Assembly (NCBI GenBank): GCA_025506515.1
Contig: CM046443.1
Location: 25,472,560-25,536,559 of the forward strand
DNA: 64,000 nucleotides
Reading direction: 5' to 3'
Origin: Flaveria trinervia
Taxonomy: Eukaryota; Streptophyta; Magnoliopsida; Asterales; Asteraceae
The translations under genes and the position numbers were made by a program. Below, one piece after another: positions 8,386-19,500 of this stretch. Position 1 is the stretch's first letter, and each line of letters opens with the position of its first letter. Under the pieces are notes generated by a model, which was given only the letters and a program-made list of their open reading frames with translations, was not told the origin of the DNA and did not search any database.

Positions 8386-11291
8386 ATGACTACTCCTTCC
8401 AATGATCCTCACAATACTGGTTCCTCAACCAAGCCTCCGATGCTGGTTAGGAATGAGTACAACATATGGCAACGACGAATGCTCCATCACCTGTTTGTTA
8501 AGAGCTCAGGTTGTTGGACATCAGTGGTACATGGTCCACACAAGCCTATGGTGAATAACCCGGAAACCAATCAAATGGTTCCGAAGAGGAGGGAGCAATA
8601 CTCAGATGAGGATAAGAAATTGTTTGAGATTGATGCAAAAGCCCATGGAATTCTGGCGATGGCACTGCCCAATGAAATCTATTCTGGGCTAATGCATTAT
8701 GAAACTGCCCATGACCTCTGGAATGCCTTGAAAGAACAATTTGGAGGAATAGATGAGGTCTTGGCAAATAATAGAGAAATCCTTGCCCAACAATATGAGA
8801 CATTCTCTCATAGGAAGGGTGAGACATTGACTCAACAGTTTGAGCGGTTCTCTTGTTTGATCTCTGAATTAAAAATGGTCAAACATGAGTACACAAATAG
8901 CCAGATGAATAACAGATTCTCAGATCACTGCCTGAGAGATGGGACACATATACTATTATCCTACGCTCCAGTGCAAATTTGGACAAACTATCTCTCACCC
9001 AACTCCATGGGAAATTGCTCACATTTGAGAGAGAGATAGAACAGAAACGAAAACTGTCATCATCTGGAAAGCTCACTAATGATTTTGTACTAGTAAACAC
9101 TGCCTTGGTAAGTCATGAGTCAGAGTATGCAGGATCAGAATGCCACTATGATGAGCATATTGATTTCACCTCAAACAATTCTAATCATGCCTTTGTGAGT
9201 GTTGATTGTCATCCTGGTAATAATAGTGACAATCTATGCTTTATCATGGATGATTTGAAGGGCATTGCTGATGATGATTTAGAAGAGATGGATATTTTGA
9301 GCCAAATGGCCTTGATCAATATCAGATCTCAGAAATTCTACAAGAGAACTGGCAGGAAATTTCCTGGACTCTCTGACAAAACCAAAGTCGGTTTTGACAA
9401 GAGCAAGTTGAAGTGTCACAAATGCCACAGGCTTGGACACTTTGCAAGAGAGTGTAGATCAACTGGATCTAACACTTCTGCACCCTTTTTGACTTTTCCA
9501 AATAACAATTCACAATTCAAAGGGCAACACTATGCTGGTTCTAGTCATTCATCACACCCTCAATCTCTTGCATATTTTGTTCCTCAGGGTCAAATGCCAT
9601 ATCCTTATCCCTGCTATTATATGCCACAGTCAAATCAAGTTCAAGCTCCTATTGTACCACAATCTCATGCCCTACCAGAACCTCAACCATCTCCATCTCA
9701 ATCACAACCTCATCACAGCTTCTTCACACCCGGAGTCGTTGACTGGAGTAGCTTACCTGATAACTTGTCTGGTCACACTGAGCAATACTATGCTGGTACT
9801 AGTCAACATGGTGGTGAACACCCTTTTGGAAATCTTGCTCTCATGGCCCTGGAGTCTACTGAGGGTTCTTGTTCAAATGCATCATCCTCACAGGTAACTC
9901 AGGTATCTTTAGAGGCTAAAGCCAAGTTATGTTCTGAATCATGCATAGCTGCCTTTGTCTCTATTAGAGAGGCAAATGTAGCACTAATAAATCAAAAACT
10001 TGAGCTTTAGAAAACCATTTTCAAAAGAAAAGCTGAGTATGAGTCTGCTCTTAACAGTAAAAGTGATGAGATTTATAAGCTTAAATGCCAACTAAATGAT
10101 GAAAAGGCCAAGCTAGAGGGTATCCTGGAAGACCACAGGAGTCTCAAAGAAAAACTTGCAGTGACCCAAGTTGAGTGTGAACACTGGGTCTCATCATGCA
10201 AGGGATTTGAAATGCTTCTTAGCAAGCAAACTGCTTCAAATGTGAAGTTTGGCATTGGTTACAACCATACTGCTCCACCAACAGACTTTACTCCTAACTC
10301 CATAGTTAAGTCTGAAAGTGAAAGCAATCTCCAAACCACATTATTGTGTGAGTCATTCTCCAATGATAATCTAAGATCAGAGAATGAAACCAGTGTTAAG
10401 ATCTCAACAAATAAATTGACTGATGGTCTAACTACTGAGACTCATATGAAGCTGAGTACTTCAGATGTTGTTCCTCAATGTACCCCAAGTACTGAAAGAG
10501 ACCAACCATCTGAAAAGCATTTCAAATCAGTTGAAATACAAGGACTAACAACTGCTGAGGAATCCATCAAACAGTCTATTAGGACGGATGGAAAACAGTT
10601 GAATTACCAGTCTTCAGCTGTTACAAATCCTTTAGTATCTAGTACTGATAGGAGGAAACTACTGAAGATCACACCTTCAGTAGTTTCCACTTCAGCAGTA
10701 AAGATGTCCAAGATGAAGAATAAACCATGTGAAATTTGTGGTAAATTCAATCATCTATCTGATGAATGTTGGTACAAAAAGGGTTTAAAGCTCCAAAGGG
10801 ATGAGCTCATTAAACTAGAAATAAATAAAATGAAAACTGAGTTTGAGACCAAGTTTGTACCACAATCATCTCAACCTGATAAACCCAAGGCCTTACCCGA
10901 ATCCACTAAGAAGGATGCGGTTTATCAGAAGACAGCTGATATTGTTCCTCATGATAAACATAAGACTAAGTCTGTGAAGTCTAAGAAGGAGGAAATGGTG
11001 GGTCACAGGAACTCATAAAAAACAAGCTCTGGAGTGTCAAATGAACTGAAAGCTCGAGCTTCAAATCAGACACAGCTTGTTATGATGGTTCAGCATCTGT
11101 TGGGGAGAGTTAACCAACTTGAAGCCCTTGTGATCAAACCACTGGAGAGGAATTCCAAGCCCAAATCCATTTCAGCACCATCTCCATCTTCATCAGCTGT
11201 TAATCATGAGAAACCAACTATGGTTAAATCTGTTGATAAAGTCAGTCCCAAAACCAAAAAGGTTTGGGTCTCCAAAGCTAACTAGTTTCTT
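8386..11291 (+). pseudogene. gag: copia gag, broken (left copy)
   Basis: Starts at ATG 8386 about 215 bases after the PBS. Residues 1-180 look like the UBN2-type copia gag domain. After a one-base frameshift near 8920 the frame continues (LPERW-type motif) to a CCHC zinc knuckle, CHKCHRLGHFAREC, at about 9414-9455. A P/Q/S/H-rich linker follows, then a coiled-coil region (10020-10200) and a second knuckle, CEICGKFNHLSDEC, near 10729-10770. In-frame stops TAG 10008, TAA 11016 and TAG 11283 interrupt the frame. Gag would form the virus-like particle and bind RNA. With about 960 codons before protease it is long for copia, as in SIRE-like elements. Confidence 0.85.
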
Positions 11292-11410
11292 ATGATTGTG
11301 CAGGGTTCTTCAGCATGCCAAAGAAGCATCTGGTATGTGGACAGTGGAGGATCCATGCACATGACTGGGAGCAGCTCTCTTCTTCATGATTACTCTCAGG
11401 GAAAGAAAGG
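11292..11410 (+). pseudogene. retropepsin start, truncated (left copy)
   Basis: The same frame as gag continues into WYVDSGGSMHMTG, the active-site region of a copia aspartic protease (catalytic Asp in DSG). About 20 residues later the sequence switches to the middle of the post-pol ORF. The protease C-terminal part, integrase, RT and RNase H are gone. Confidence 0.85.
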
Positions 11411-12563
11411 ACTTGAAGTTGAAGAAATTAACTCAAGATGGGCAAGTTATGATGCATTAGAAAGAGAAAGACTAGAGATCATGATCAGATTCATTGCAAA
11501 GTACCTTGGGAGATCATTGATCGAGATTAAGTCCTGGACCAGGGACAGTATCTTGGCAATAACCACCAAGATCTGTTCGTCCGAAGCATACACTAAGGGA
11601 TTGGTGATTGAGCACTAAATGAGGCAGGTGCTGGGAACAGAAAGGAACTAGCAAAACACTCAAAAGCCTCACTCACTACAAGAATGCTAGAACAACCTGC
11701 AAAACCTCCCACTTCAAAATCACCACTACCACAACCCACTAAACAAACTCCTTTACCCTCAAAACCAACAGCCGATGATGCACCCAAGAAGAAGAAGAGA
11801 AGGGTGTTGAGGCTAGAAGAAGAAGAAGAAGAGGATGATGAGGAAGAAGATAGGCTGCCTCTTTCCGCAGTCCTAACTTTGCCTAAAGCCAAACCTATGC
11901 CCATCACTCCCACTTCACAGATGGAAGCTGTGAGAGTAAAGATAGAAGAAGAACAACAACAAAAGCTTCATGATGATGAGATGCTGAAAAGCATAGACAA
12001 AACTTATGCTGCTTCTTCATCAATAATCAGTATGAAGAAAGAAGCTCTGAGATTGTACACCTTGCTAACAGATTTCAATATCAAAAGGAAAAGGTGAGAA
12101 TATGGCCTGATCCTAGGGTGGCTCACAGAATTATGAAGAAAGACATTCCTTCGAGATACAAGGGCCAAGTAAAAAGGATCGTAGATGAAGAGATCACAGT
12201 GGTCCTTGTAGTATCACCCTGGAAAATTGTAGAAGATTTCAAGAAGGCCTATGAAACTAACAGCCACCCCAAAAGATGTTAGAGAACAAAGTAATTAAAA
12301 AGGGGTTAGTCTACAAGAGGCTTAAGAACTTCAAACAAAATGAGCTCAGTCTGTTACTTGAAGGGACTCACCCAGATGAGTTTGCATACAGACAGATCAC
12401 AACAGTTGAGCTCAAAAATGGCAAACAGGCTAAGTACATTTCAGAGCTGTATGGGCGTGAAGGATTGTTTGATGGTGGAGCTGAAAATCTTACCATGGAA
12501 GATCAAATTATGTTTCTCAGAGCATACACTAGAGAATCCTACAGGCTTATACATGGGAAGTAG
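11411..12563 (+). pseudogene. 3' half of post-pol ORF fused after protease (left copy)
   Basis: Begins at residues LEVEEINSRW, which correspond to position 5709 of the T0 ORF, and runs to the normal stop. The junction carries the short identity GACTTGAAG. Frame is kept across the junction but is lost at 11617 (GATTGAGCACTAA, one base missing), near 12060, and at the shared site near 12270. The C-terminal 95 codons (12276-12563) are open and contain LLLEGTHPDEFAYR. Confidence 0.85.
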
Positions 12564-12779
12564 ATTTCATGGATAGGACCACAGCCCTGTGTCCAGTTCC
12601 CCAAAGTCAGGGCTCCTATCCATACTATGCCAACCAAATTTCAGAATCTATTCCCAGGCCAGTGCTTAATTGGGTCATCTTCTTAGCTGATCAAGAAGGA
12701 AAAAGACCAATCTTATTGCCAACAATAAGTGGGACCTCAATAAAGTTAAGGTTTTGGCTGCATTGGTTCAGGGGGAGTT

Positions 12780-13841
12780 TGTTGGACCAAAAGAACCAAT
12801 GAGCCGGATCAGAAAAACCTTAAGTCCCACAGACGTCACAACAACTGCTGAAGTCCACAACAGCTGAAGACAAAGTCTGAAGACATAAGTACTGAAGACA
12901 AAGTCTGAAGACAAGTGCTAAAGACAAAGTCTGAAGACAAGTGCTGAAGACAAAGTCTGAAGACAAGTGCTGAAGACAAAGTCTGAAGACACAAGTACTG
13001 AAGACAAAGTCTGAAGACAAGTGCTGAAGACAAAGTCTGAAGACAAGTGCTGAAGACAAAGTCTGAAGACAAGTGCTGAAGACAAAGTCTGAAGACACAA
13101 GTGCTGAAGACAAAGTCTGAAGACAAGTGCTGAAGACAAAGTCTGAAGACACAAGTGCTGAAGAGAAAGTCTGAAGACAAGTGCTGAAGACAAAGTCTGA
13201 AGACACAAGTGCTGAAGATAAAGTCTGAAGACACAAGTGCTGAAGACAAAGTCTGAAGACAAATGCTGAAGACAAAGTCTGAAGACAAATGCTGAAGACA
13301 AAGTCTGAAGACAAGTGCTGAAGACCAAGTATCAGTCGTTGTCACAACAGCTGAAGAGGTCTTCTTCAGTAGTTGTGACGGTTTTCTTTCAGTAGTTTTA
13401 TGTTTTTCTTTTTCAGTAGTTTTGTAAAACGACTGGAGAGCTTGTTCTTCAGTCGTTGTAGTTTTAGTAGTTTCGTATCAGTACTTTTATGTTTTATACT
13501 TAGCACTCTGACATGTTCTCAGTAGTTGTGAACATTTCAGTAGTTTGTTAAATTTTAGTTATTTTTTTTATAAATCTGCCAGATGTCACTATCCCGTGAT
13601 ATCAGCAGTGATTGCACTCTATATAAGGAGTGTCAACCTAATTGTAATCGGTGAATGATTGAGCAGAAACATTTGATATTATTGAAACATTTCTTTTCAT
13701 AGAAATATATTCTCTCGTTACAACCGTATTTGTTCTTAATGCATACGAATATCAAATTCTTGCTATAATTTGTCTAATTTTTGTTCTTATTCCGCTGCGT
13801 TACACTCAAATCCATCAAACTTGAGATCACTGATCCTTTCA
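12780..13841 (+). repeat. copia 3' LTR (LTR2, left copy)
   Basis: 1062 bp, from TGTTGGACC after GGGGGAG (12771-12777) to CTTTCA, followed by target duplication AATAG. It has the minisatellite, hairpin (one mismatch) and TATATAA at 13620. Its end, GATCCTTTCA, differs from LTR1 (GATTCTGTCA). Confidence 0.9.
12852..13325 (+). repeat. 13-bp GAAGAC minisatellite in LTR2
   Basis: Same units as LTR1 with a different variant order; for example ACATAAGTACTG and GTGCTAAAGAC occur near the start. T1 and T2 LTR fragments share this order, which links them to LTR2 and not to LTR1. Confidence 0.95.
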
Positions 13842-13846
13842 AATAG

Positions 13847-13912
13847 CTTAAAATTTAAACAAATAAATAAAGATAATAAAAAATAAAAGAAATATGGACA
13901 ATACGCATCGGA
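13847..13912. other. AT-rich flank of the composite insertion
   Basis: About 66 bases rich in A and T between the target duplication and the stop of the minus-strand pol. It was probably continuous with 2749-3150 before the composite element inserted. Confidence 0.5.
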
Positions 13913-14206
13913 CTACACATGGTCATCTTCAGGAATTACAGCACTTTTTTTAACGCCGTTGACCTCTAACAAATATAGAAAACGTGGTTTATCAAAAGCC
14001 TTTGTATAGAGGTCAGTGCATTGAAAATCAGTATTTATTTTAATCACATTGATTAGGTTCTTTTCAAAACAATCACATATAAAGTGATATTTTATGCTGA
14101 TGTGTTTGGTCTTAGGATGTTGGACCAGATTTTTAGTTACTGTAATTGCAGCAGAGTTATCAACAAAAATAGGAGTAGAAGAGAAATTCAAACCGTAGTC
14201 CCGCAT
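13913..14206 (-). pseudogene. copia RNase H, C-terminal part
   Basis: Encodes FVDNSAAITVTKN and QHPKTKHISIKYHFI, the typical end of copia RNase H, and a pol C-terminus ending PEDDHV. It follows a frameshift near 14200 relative to the RT/RNase H ORF. Pol-derived, part of the minus-strand element 13913-19500. Confidence 0.9.
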
Positions 14207-15317
14207 TTGCTATTGAATCCATATGATTTGTGAACAGCAACTTGCAACAACAACGTATTTGGCTTCACAGGTGACAAAGCAATCGAGGTCTGCTTCTTAC
14301 ACTGCCAGGTCACTAATCTTCTCCCAAAGAATTGACATCCCGCTGATGTAGACTTGTAGTTCATCTTGTAGCCACCGTAATCTAAGTCACTATACGCTGT
14401 TAGCTCGAAGTCATCGTCATGAGGATACCACAACCCTAGTGTTGGAGTACCCTTCAGATAACAGAAGATCCTTTTGACTCCTATCAGATGGTTAACTTTT
14501 GGCTTTGCCTGATATCTTGAACATAGACATGTAGCATACATGATATCAGGTCTTGAGGCAGTGAGGTACATGAGAGATCCAATCATTCCTCGGTACATGG
14601 TGGCATCGACCAGATCACCATTCTCATTGGGTGCTACATCATGGTTTGTAACAAGTGGAGTCCCAGTTATGGAAGCATTCTCCATGTCAAACCGACTGAG
14701 AATATCTCCTACATACTTGGTCTGATGTAGGAAAATCCTCTTTGGTGTCTGATCCACCTTTAATCCAAGAAAGAATTTCATCTCTCCCATGGCACTCATT
14801 TCAAACTCAGCCTTCATTACTGCTTCACACTCTTTACATAGATCTTCATTCTTGGACCTGAAGATTATGTCATCAACATAGATTTGGACTAGCAGTAAAT
14901 CACCATCATTTTCTTTGATGAACAGTGTATAGTCAATGACACCTCTGCGAAAATTGTGTTTCACAAGGTGAGTCGAGAGTTTCTCATACCAGGCCCTGGG
15001 AGCTTGATGAAGCCATATAAAGCCTTGTCGAGTTTGTAAACTCTGTCCCGGTGATATGGATCCTCAAATCCCTCAGGTTGACTGATGTACACTGTCTCTC
15101 AGATTTCACCATGAAGGAATGCACTCTTCACATCAAGTTGATAAACTTTAATCTTCATGTATGATGCATAGGCAAGGAAGACACAGATTGCTTCCATTCT
15201 TGCCACGGGTGCAAAGACTTCATTGTAGTATATGCCCTCGACTTGTCGAAATCCTTGAACAACAAGTCGAGACTTGTTTCTGATGATCACACCTTGATCA
15301 TCTTTCTTGCATTTCAA
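14188..15317 (-). pseudogene. pol: copia reverse transcriptase and RNase H, broken
   Basis: 15317-15099 encodes the RT N-terminal part, including FAPVARMEAI and QLDVKSAFLHG (first catalytic Asp). A broken stretch follows at 15098-14965. 14964-14188 then holds the active site IYVDDIIF (residues 28-35 of that piece), EMKFFLGLKV, the thumb and connection, and RNase H up to FFGRRLVTWQ. The domain would copy element RNA into DNA in the particle; it is inactive because of stops and frameshifts. Relative to its family it is nearly full length. Confidence 0.93.
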
Positions 15318-15902
15318 GACCCATTGGTGCCAATGACCTTAGCACCTTTAGGTCTATCCGCCAGAGTCCATACACCTAAATTCTTGAACTGAAGAAGTTC
15401 TTCTTGCATGGCACTCAACCATGCCTCATCATTTAGGGCTTCACTAACATACTTTGGCTCAAACTGAGACACAAAGCAACGATATGCACCATCATGAAGT
15501 TATACCTTTTCCATAACCGAGGCATAATCAGCTGAGTACAACTGATTTCTGGTTTGAACTCCTGATCTGACATCCCCTATGACATTGTCCAGAGGATGAT
15601 AGACATTTAGGCGTGATCTAGGAGTTGTTAGAACAACTACCTCAGAATCAAGATTATGAATATTTGGTTTAGTATATGAGGCAGTAGGAGTCAGAGGTTC
15701 CGAAGAATCAGAGGCATCAATGTCAGATGCTTGTGGGCTTGCAGTAGTAGGAACCTATTCCTCCTGGTTGTTCTGATCAGTCTCCACAGCTTCTTCATTA
15801 GAGGAAGAGTCGCTATCTTCAAGTACTCCACCCTGAGTTATTAGATGACTGACCTTGTGAACCGGATGATGTTGAATCTTGTGAAGGTGTGTTCAAGACA
15901 TC
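15318..15902 (-). pseudogene. copia integrase/RT linker, decayed
   Basis: A stretch of pol rich in S, D and E between integrase and RT, with several stops and no long ORF. Short peptides on the minus strand match the usual hydrophilic tether and the start of the RT domain, but no motif is decisive. Confidence 0.55.
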
Positions 15903-16808
15903 CTACATCATCTTTGTTGCCAACTCTTCTTCAGAAGTGGAGAGTGGTATGTTGAAGGACATGAAGAATCCATCATAGTCAAAAAAGAAGGCGGGTCCTT
16001 TTCCAGCAGGTGCTGTGGTGTATCTCTGAACATCAACGTTACACCACACTTCTACTTGACCCGTTGAGTTGTTGTAAACTCTCTTGTTCGGTATGTTGTA
16101 TCCTAGAAAGATACCTTCATCAGCCTTCTCACTGAATTTTCCCTCTTGAGTCTTCTTTAGTAGGGTGCATGGAGCGCCAAACGGCTCGAGATACTCTAGA
16201 TTAGGTTTATGTCGTTGTAGTAACTCGTAACACGTCTTTCCATGGTGTTTAATGACCAGAACTCGATTTAGCGTATAACACACATTTGCAACGGCTTCAT
16301 TCCAGAATTGGATAGGCAATTTTGAGTCTGCTAGCATCGTCCGTGCTATCTCTATGAAGCTGCGATTCTTCCTTTCAGCAACGCTATTCATCTGAGGAGT
16401 GTAGGCAGAAGTGAACTGATGCACAATTCCCTTTTCCTTGCAGTAAGCCTCCATCCATTGATTCTTGAACTCGGTTCCATTGTCTGAGTGCACTTGACGT
16501 ACCTTCAACCTGTATAGGGACTCTAGAGTAGTTACTAATTCCTTGAGTGACTCAAATGTTACTGATTTGGATTTCAAAAACATCACCCAAGAGAATCTTG
16601 AGTAGTCATCAGTAACTACATAGCAGTACAAGTCTCCTGCGATGCTTCTTGTACTGACTGGACCAAACAGATCCATGTGAAGAAGTTCAAGAGGAAGTTC
16701 AATGGAATGAAATTTCTTTTCCTTATGAAACTTCTTCGTCTGTTTGCCCTTCTTGCATGCAACACAAAAATCTGGAAGTTGGAAGTTTTTGATGTTAACT
16801 CCTCTCAC
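15903..16808 (-). pseudogene. pol: copia integrase core
   Basis: 302 open codons. The zinc-binding half is split: WHRRMGH lies in the upstream piece and FCVACKKGKQ here. Catalytic triad: Asp46 (HMDLFGP), Asp109 (HSDNGTEF) and Glu145 (VAERKNR), with the DD35E spacing. GEM-like C-terminal features such as FLGYN follow. The domain would insert element cDNA into chromosomes. The residues are intact, but neighbouring domains are broken. Confidence 0.95.
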
Positions 16809-16817
16809 TAGATCATT

Positions 16818-17138
16818 TTAGATCAAGTGATTCATCTTCCATGGATTAATGTGTCCCATTCTCCTATGCCAGGAGATGGAATCCTTCTCAGTAGCTTTTG
16901 ACAAGAAGCACTGAACTTCATGATCTGTTGTGGAGGCCTTTGATAGATCCAAGACATAAAGGTCCTTATATCTTGAGGCAAACATTAAGACATGATCCTC
17001 CAGGATGACATAGTCCTTTTTCAGGACATAGCACTTCTTGTTGTCAAAAACTACCTTAAAATCTTTATCACAAATTTGAGAAACAGAAAGGAAGTTATTT
17101 TGAAGTTGTTGAACATAGTTTACCTTGTCAAACTTCAC
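16818..17138 (-). pseudogene. pol: copia pre-integrase (HHCC) region
   Basis: Encodes NFLSVSQICD and a C-terminal WHRRMGHIN, the two His of the HHCC zinc site. A stop near 16815 separates it from the integrase core. Confidence 0.9.
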
Positions 17139-17336
17139 TTTCTGATTACCTACTTCCCCTTGAGCTGTGATGTACCTACCTTTGTTTCCAGCAAAGGAAG
17201 CATGACCTCCTTTTATCTATTTGATGTTTGATAAGAGAGCCCTGTTCCCTGTCATGTGCCTGGATGCTCCGCTATCTATAATCCACGTGTTGGTTTCAGT
17301 ACTATAACGAACACCCTGCACATTCAATTGAAAACA
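17139..17336 (-). pseudogene. copia retropepsin active-site region
   Basis: On the minus strand, WIIDSGASRHMTG is readable around 17250-17295, giving the catalytic DSGA. The frame is interrupted by a stop at about 17217. The gag end (17582-17337, MMCDASGTPKP) lies just upstream. Confidence 0.85.
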
Positions 17337-19500
17337 TTAGTTCAGGTTAGGGACCCAAGCCTTTATTGGCTTAGGTGTCCCAGAGGCATCACACATCATA
17401 AATGTAGCCTGTTGACCATTCGAGGGTAAGGGAAGGTCAGATGTCTTCTTGTTCTCATTATCAAACAATGAGGTTGATTTTTCCTTCAATAAGCCAGCTT
17501 TGTGTAAGGCTTGTTTATGATAAACAGACGACTGGCTAATGTGTTGAACTTTAGGTTCACTAGCCCTTCTAGGTGGAGTCACTGAGTTCCTCTTAGAAAA
17601 ACTAGGTTTTGGGTCCTGAAGTTCAACTTTCCTCCTCGGTGTCTGATAGTAAGGACAGTTAGACGCAATGTGTCCATACTCTCCATAGTTGTAGCATAAT
17701 CTGCTTTCGACTTTACGATTTAACTGTTATTGTGGAGATATATGTGACACACGTGTTACCTTACTCTGTTTGGGTTTTCACTCTTCTTGTTTAGATATGT
17801 TGTCTAGTTTAACAAAGTTAATTGCTTTAACAGTTTTAACATCTTTTCCTTTTTGTTTACCTGGACTTAGACTTGACACACGTGGGTGGTTAACCTATTT
17901 GGTCTTTTTGGGTTCAGAATTAGACTTGATTGAACCAGACTTTATATTGACCTTTTCAAACTCTTTGTCCAGATTAACACAAGGCATTTTACCTTTTGCC
18001 TTTGAAGTGGCCTCCTTTTGTTTAGTACCAGATTCATTTGATTTACATGTGGAATCTGGATCACTTACAAGAGGAGTAGACACCACATGATCCTTGATGG
18101 ATTGTTATTAATTGGTTTACTTTTAGTATTCATCAAGGTCTCATGTGGTGGTGGAACCACTTTATAACCCAATCCCTCCTCATTATTATGCTCTCTCACT
18201 AAGTGTTGGACTATGTGTGAAGAGCTTGTCCAACTATGCAGTTTTTGCTTTAAGGAGTTAACTTCTACTTCTAAAACCGCCTTTTATGTCTTAGTGTCCT
18301 CTAGGGAGTTAAGATAGAACTTAATGTCATTTGATTGGTTAAAAGCTATAACTTCGGTTTCCCTAAGTTGTTTGTTCAACAGTTCTATCTTTTCTTTATA
18401 ACTATGCTCATTTTGTTTAAGAATTCTGTTAGCTTCAGTGCATAGTTCCAAGTCCTTTACTAAGTTATCATTATGATCTAATAACCTAGAAAATTTTAAA
18501 TCAATGCTTTCCCTAAATTTATTACAGTCAGAACAAGCACGTTTATTGAAAAGTTGGTCAGTAGTACTTACCTGAGAGGGTTCTAATAAATCAGCCATCA
18601 ATAGAGATTCTGGTGTTTCTGGTGCTGGTGAGTCTGACGTTGTTGCAGTTTTCCCCTCTTCAGGCAGGTAATTGACAACTGGGACAGTCTCTTCTGTGTT
18701 TGACATCACGAGTTCGACTGCAATATCTCCTTCACTAGCAGAATCATCGTCTATACCCTCCACACTAGCGATATTGGGTTCTCCCGATGAGACAACCGAA
18801 AGCTCCAGTCCTGTCCTTCATCATCATGAGCAGTCAAGGCTTTGGGATCCTTACTTGATAAAGTAGGACTACTAGTGGGTTTATTCTGACGAGTGAAGGA
18901 GGAGAAAGGATTCCCATTGCCAGTTTTCTTTGGCTTCACACACTCCCATTTGAAGTGCCCTTTCTCACCGTAGTTGAAACAAGTCACCTTGGTCTTATTG
19001 AAACCAAAGGTAGTGTCCTTAGTTGCAACCAAATTCTCTCCGGTTTTCTTGACAAACTTCTTAGCTCGCCGGACAACACTCGCTAAGGCCCACATTATAT
19101 CTACCCGTTCCAGCTCTGTCTCGTCCACCTGCTCGTAATCCTCATCAGCCAGATGGTAGTTCCCAATTTTACCAGCAATTAGTCCATCATAGGAGTGAAC
19201 CACCGCAGCTAAGAGATCCATGTGCTCTTTAGCTACCTCAACTGTCACATTACCAAAATTCTCGGTCTTCAGTTTTGCTACATTGGCTTCAGGTACGACG
19301 TATTGGTACTAGATGACCCTGATGTTTCTGACCCTGAAGTAGAGTCTTGAGAAGGACCAGCCGAGCTTGATATAAAAGCTATCTGAAGAGGTGCTCTAGA
19401 TGTTTTGGCTTGTGGAGTCGCGTTGTACAGCGCTGGATTCTGATCATAGGAAGACTTTTGTGCTCTATACTTCATTCTCAGCTCTTCCTCTCTCAGCTTC
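17337..19500 (-). pseudogene. gag: copia gag, broken and 5'-truncated
   Basis: Pieces on the minus strand: 19500-19278 (KLREEELRM..., joined without ATG to the LTR end at 19501), 19248-18751 with the knuckle CFNYGEKGHFKWEC, 18763-18284 with a coiled coil, 18086-17895, and 17582-17337. A second knuckle near 17690 reads CYNYGEYGH. In both knuckles the second Cys is Tyr, so zinc binding is probably lost. The N-terminal gag domain is missing, which suggests that the LTR at 19501 belongs to an element inserted into this gag. Confidence 0.88.

Larger units (their letters stand above)
3156..13841 (+). mobile_element. composite Ty1/copia element with three LTR segments (left copy)
   Basis: The outer ends are TGTTGGACC at 3156 and CTTTCA at 13841, flanked by the 5-bp duplication AATAG (3151-3155 and 13842-13846). 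Inside, in order: 5' LTR fragment, post-pol ORF, polypurine tract, complete LTR, PBS, gag, protease remnant fused to the 3' half of a second post-pol ORF, polypurine tract, complete LTR. Integrase, reverse transcriptase and RNase H are absent, so it cannot move by itself. It looks like an LTR-sharing dimer that lost internal segments while keeping the original target duplication. Confidence 0.8.
1..13889. repeat. 13.9-kb direct repeat, left copy
   Basis: The whole stretch recurs at 50108-64000 in the same orientation. The offset is 50107 up to about 7650 and 50111 after it. The only differences I found are about 3 extra bases and one extra T near the end of the LTR minisatellite in the right copy; ORFs elsewhere translate identically. 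The copy includes about 40 bp of flank beyond the AATAG target duplication, so it is not two independent insertions. It is either a recent segmental duplication or an assembly (haplotype) duplication, because the copies sit in different contigs. Confidence 0.95.

Noticed and set aside
9532..9897. 121-codon ORF inside gag
   Set aside because: Frame-shifted shadow of the P/Q/S/H-rich gag linker.
12569..12802. 77-codon ORF after the post-pol stop as a separate gene
   Set aside because: It overlaps the polypurine tract and LTR, and its start is not kept in a common frame between elements; treated as a conserved post-stop segment.
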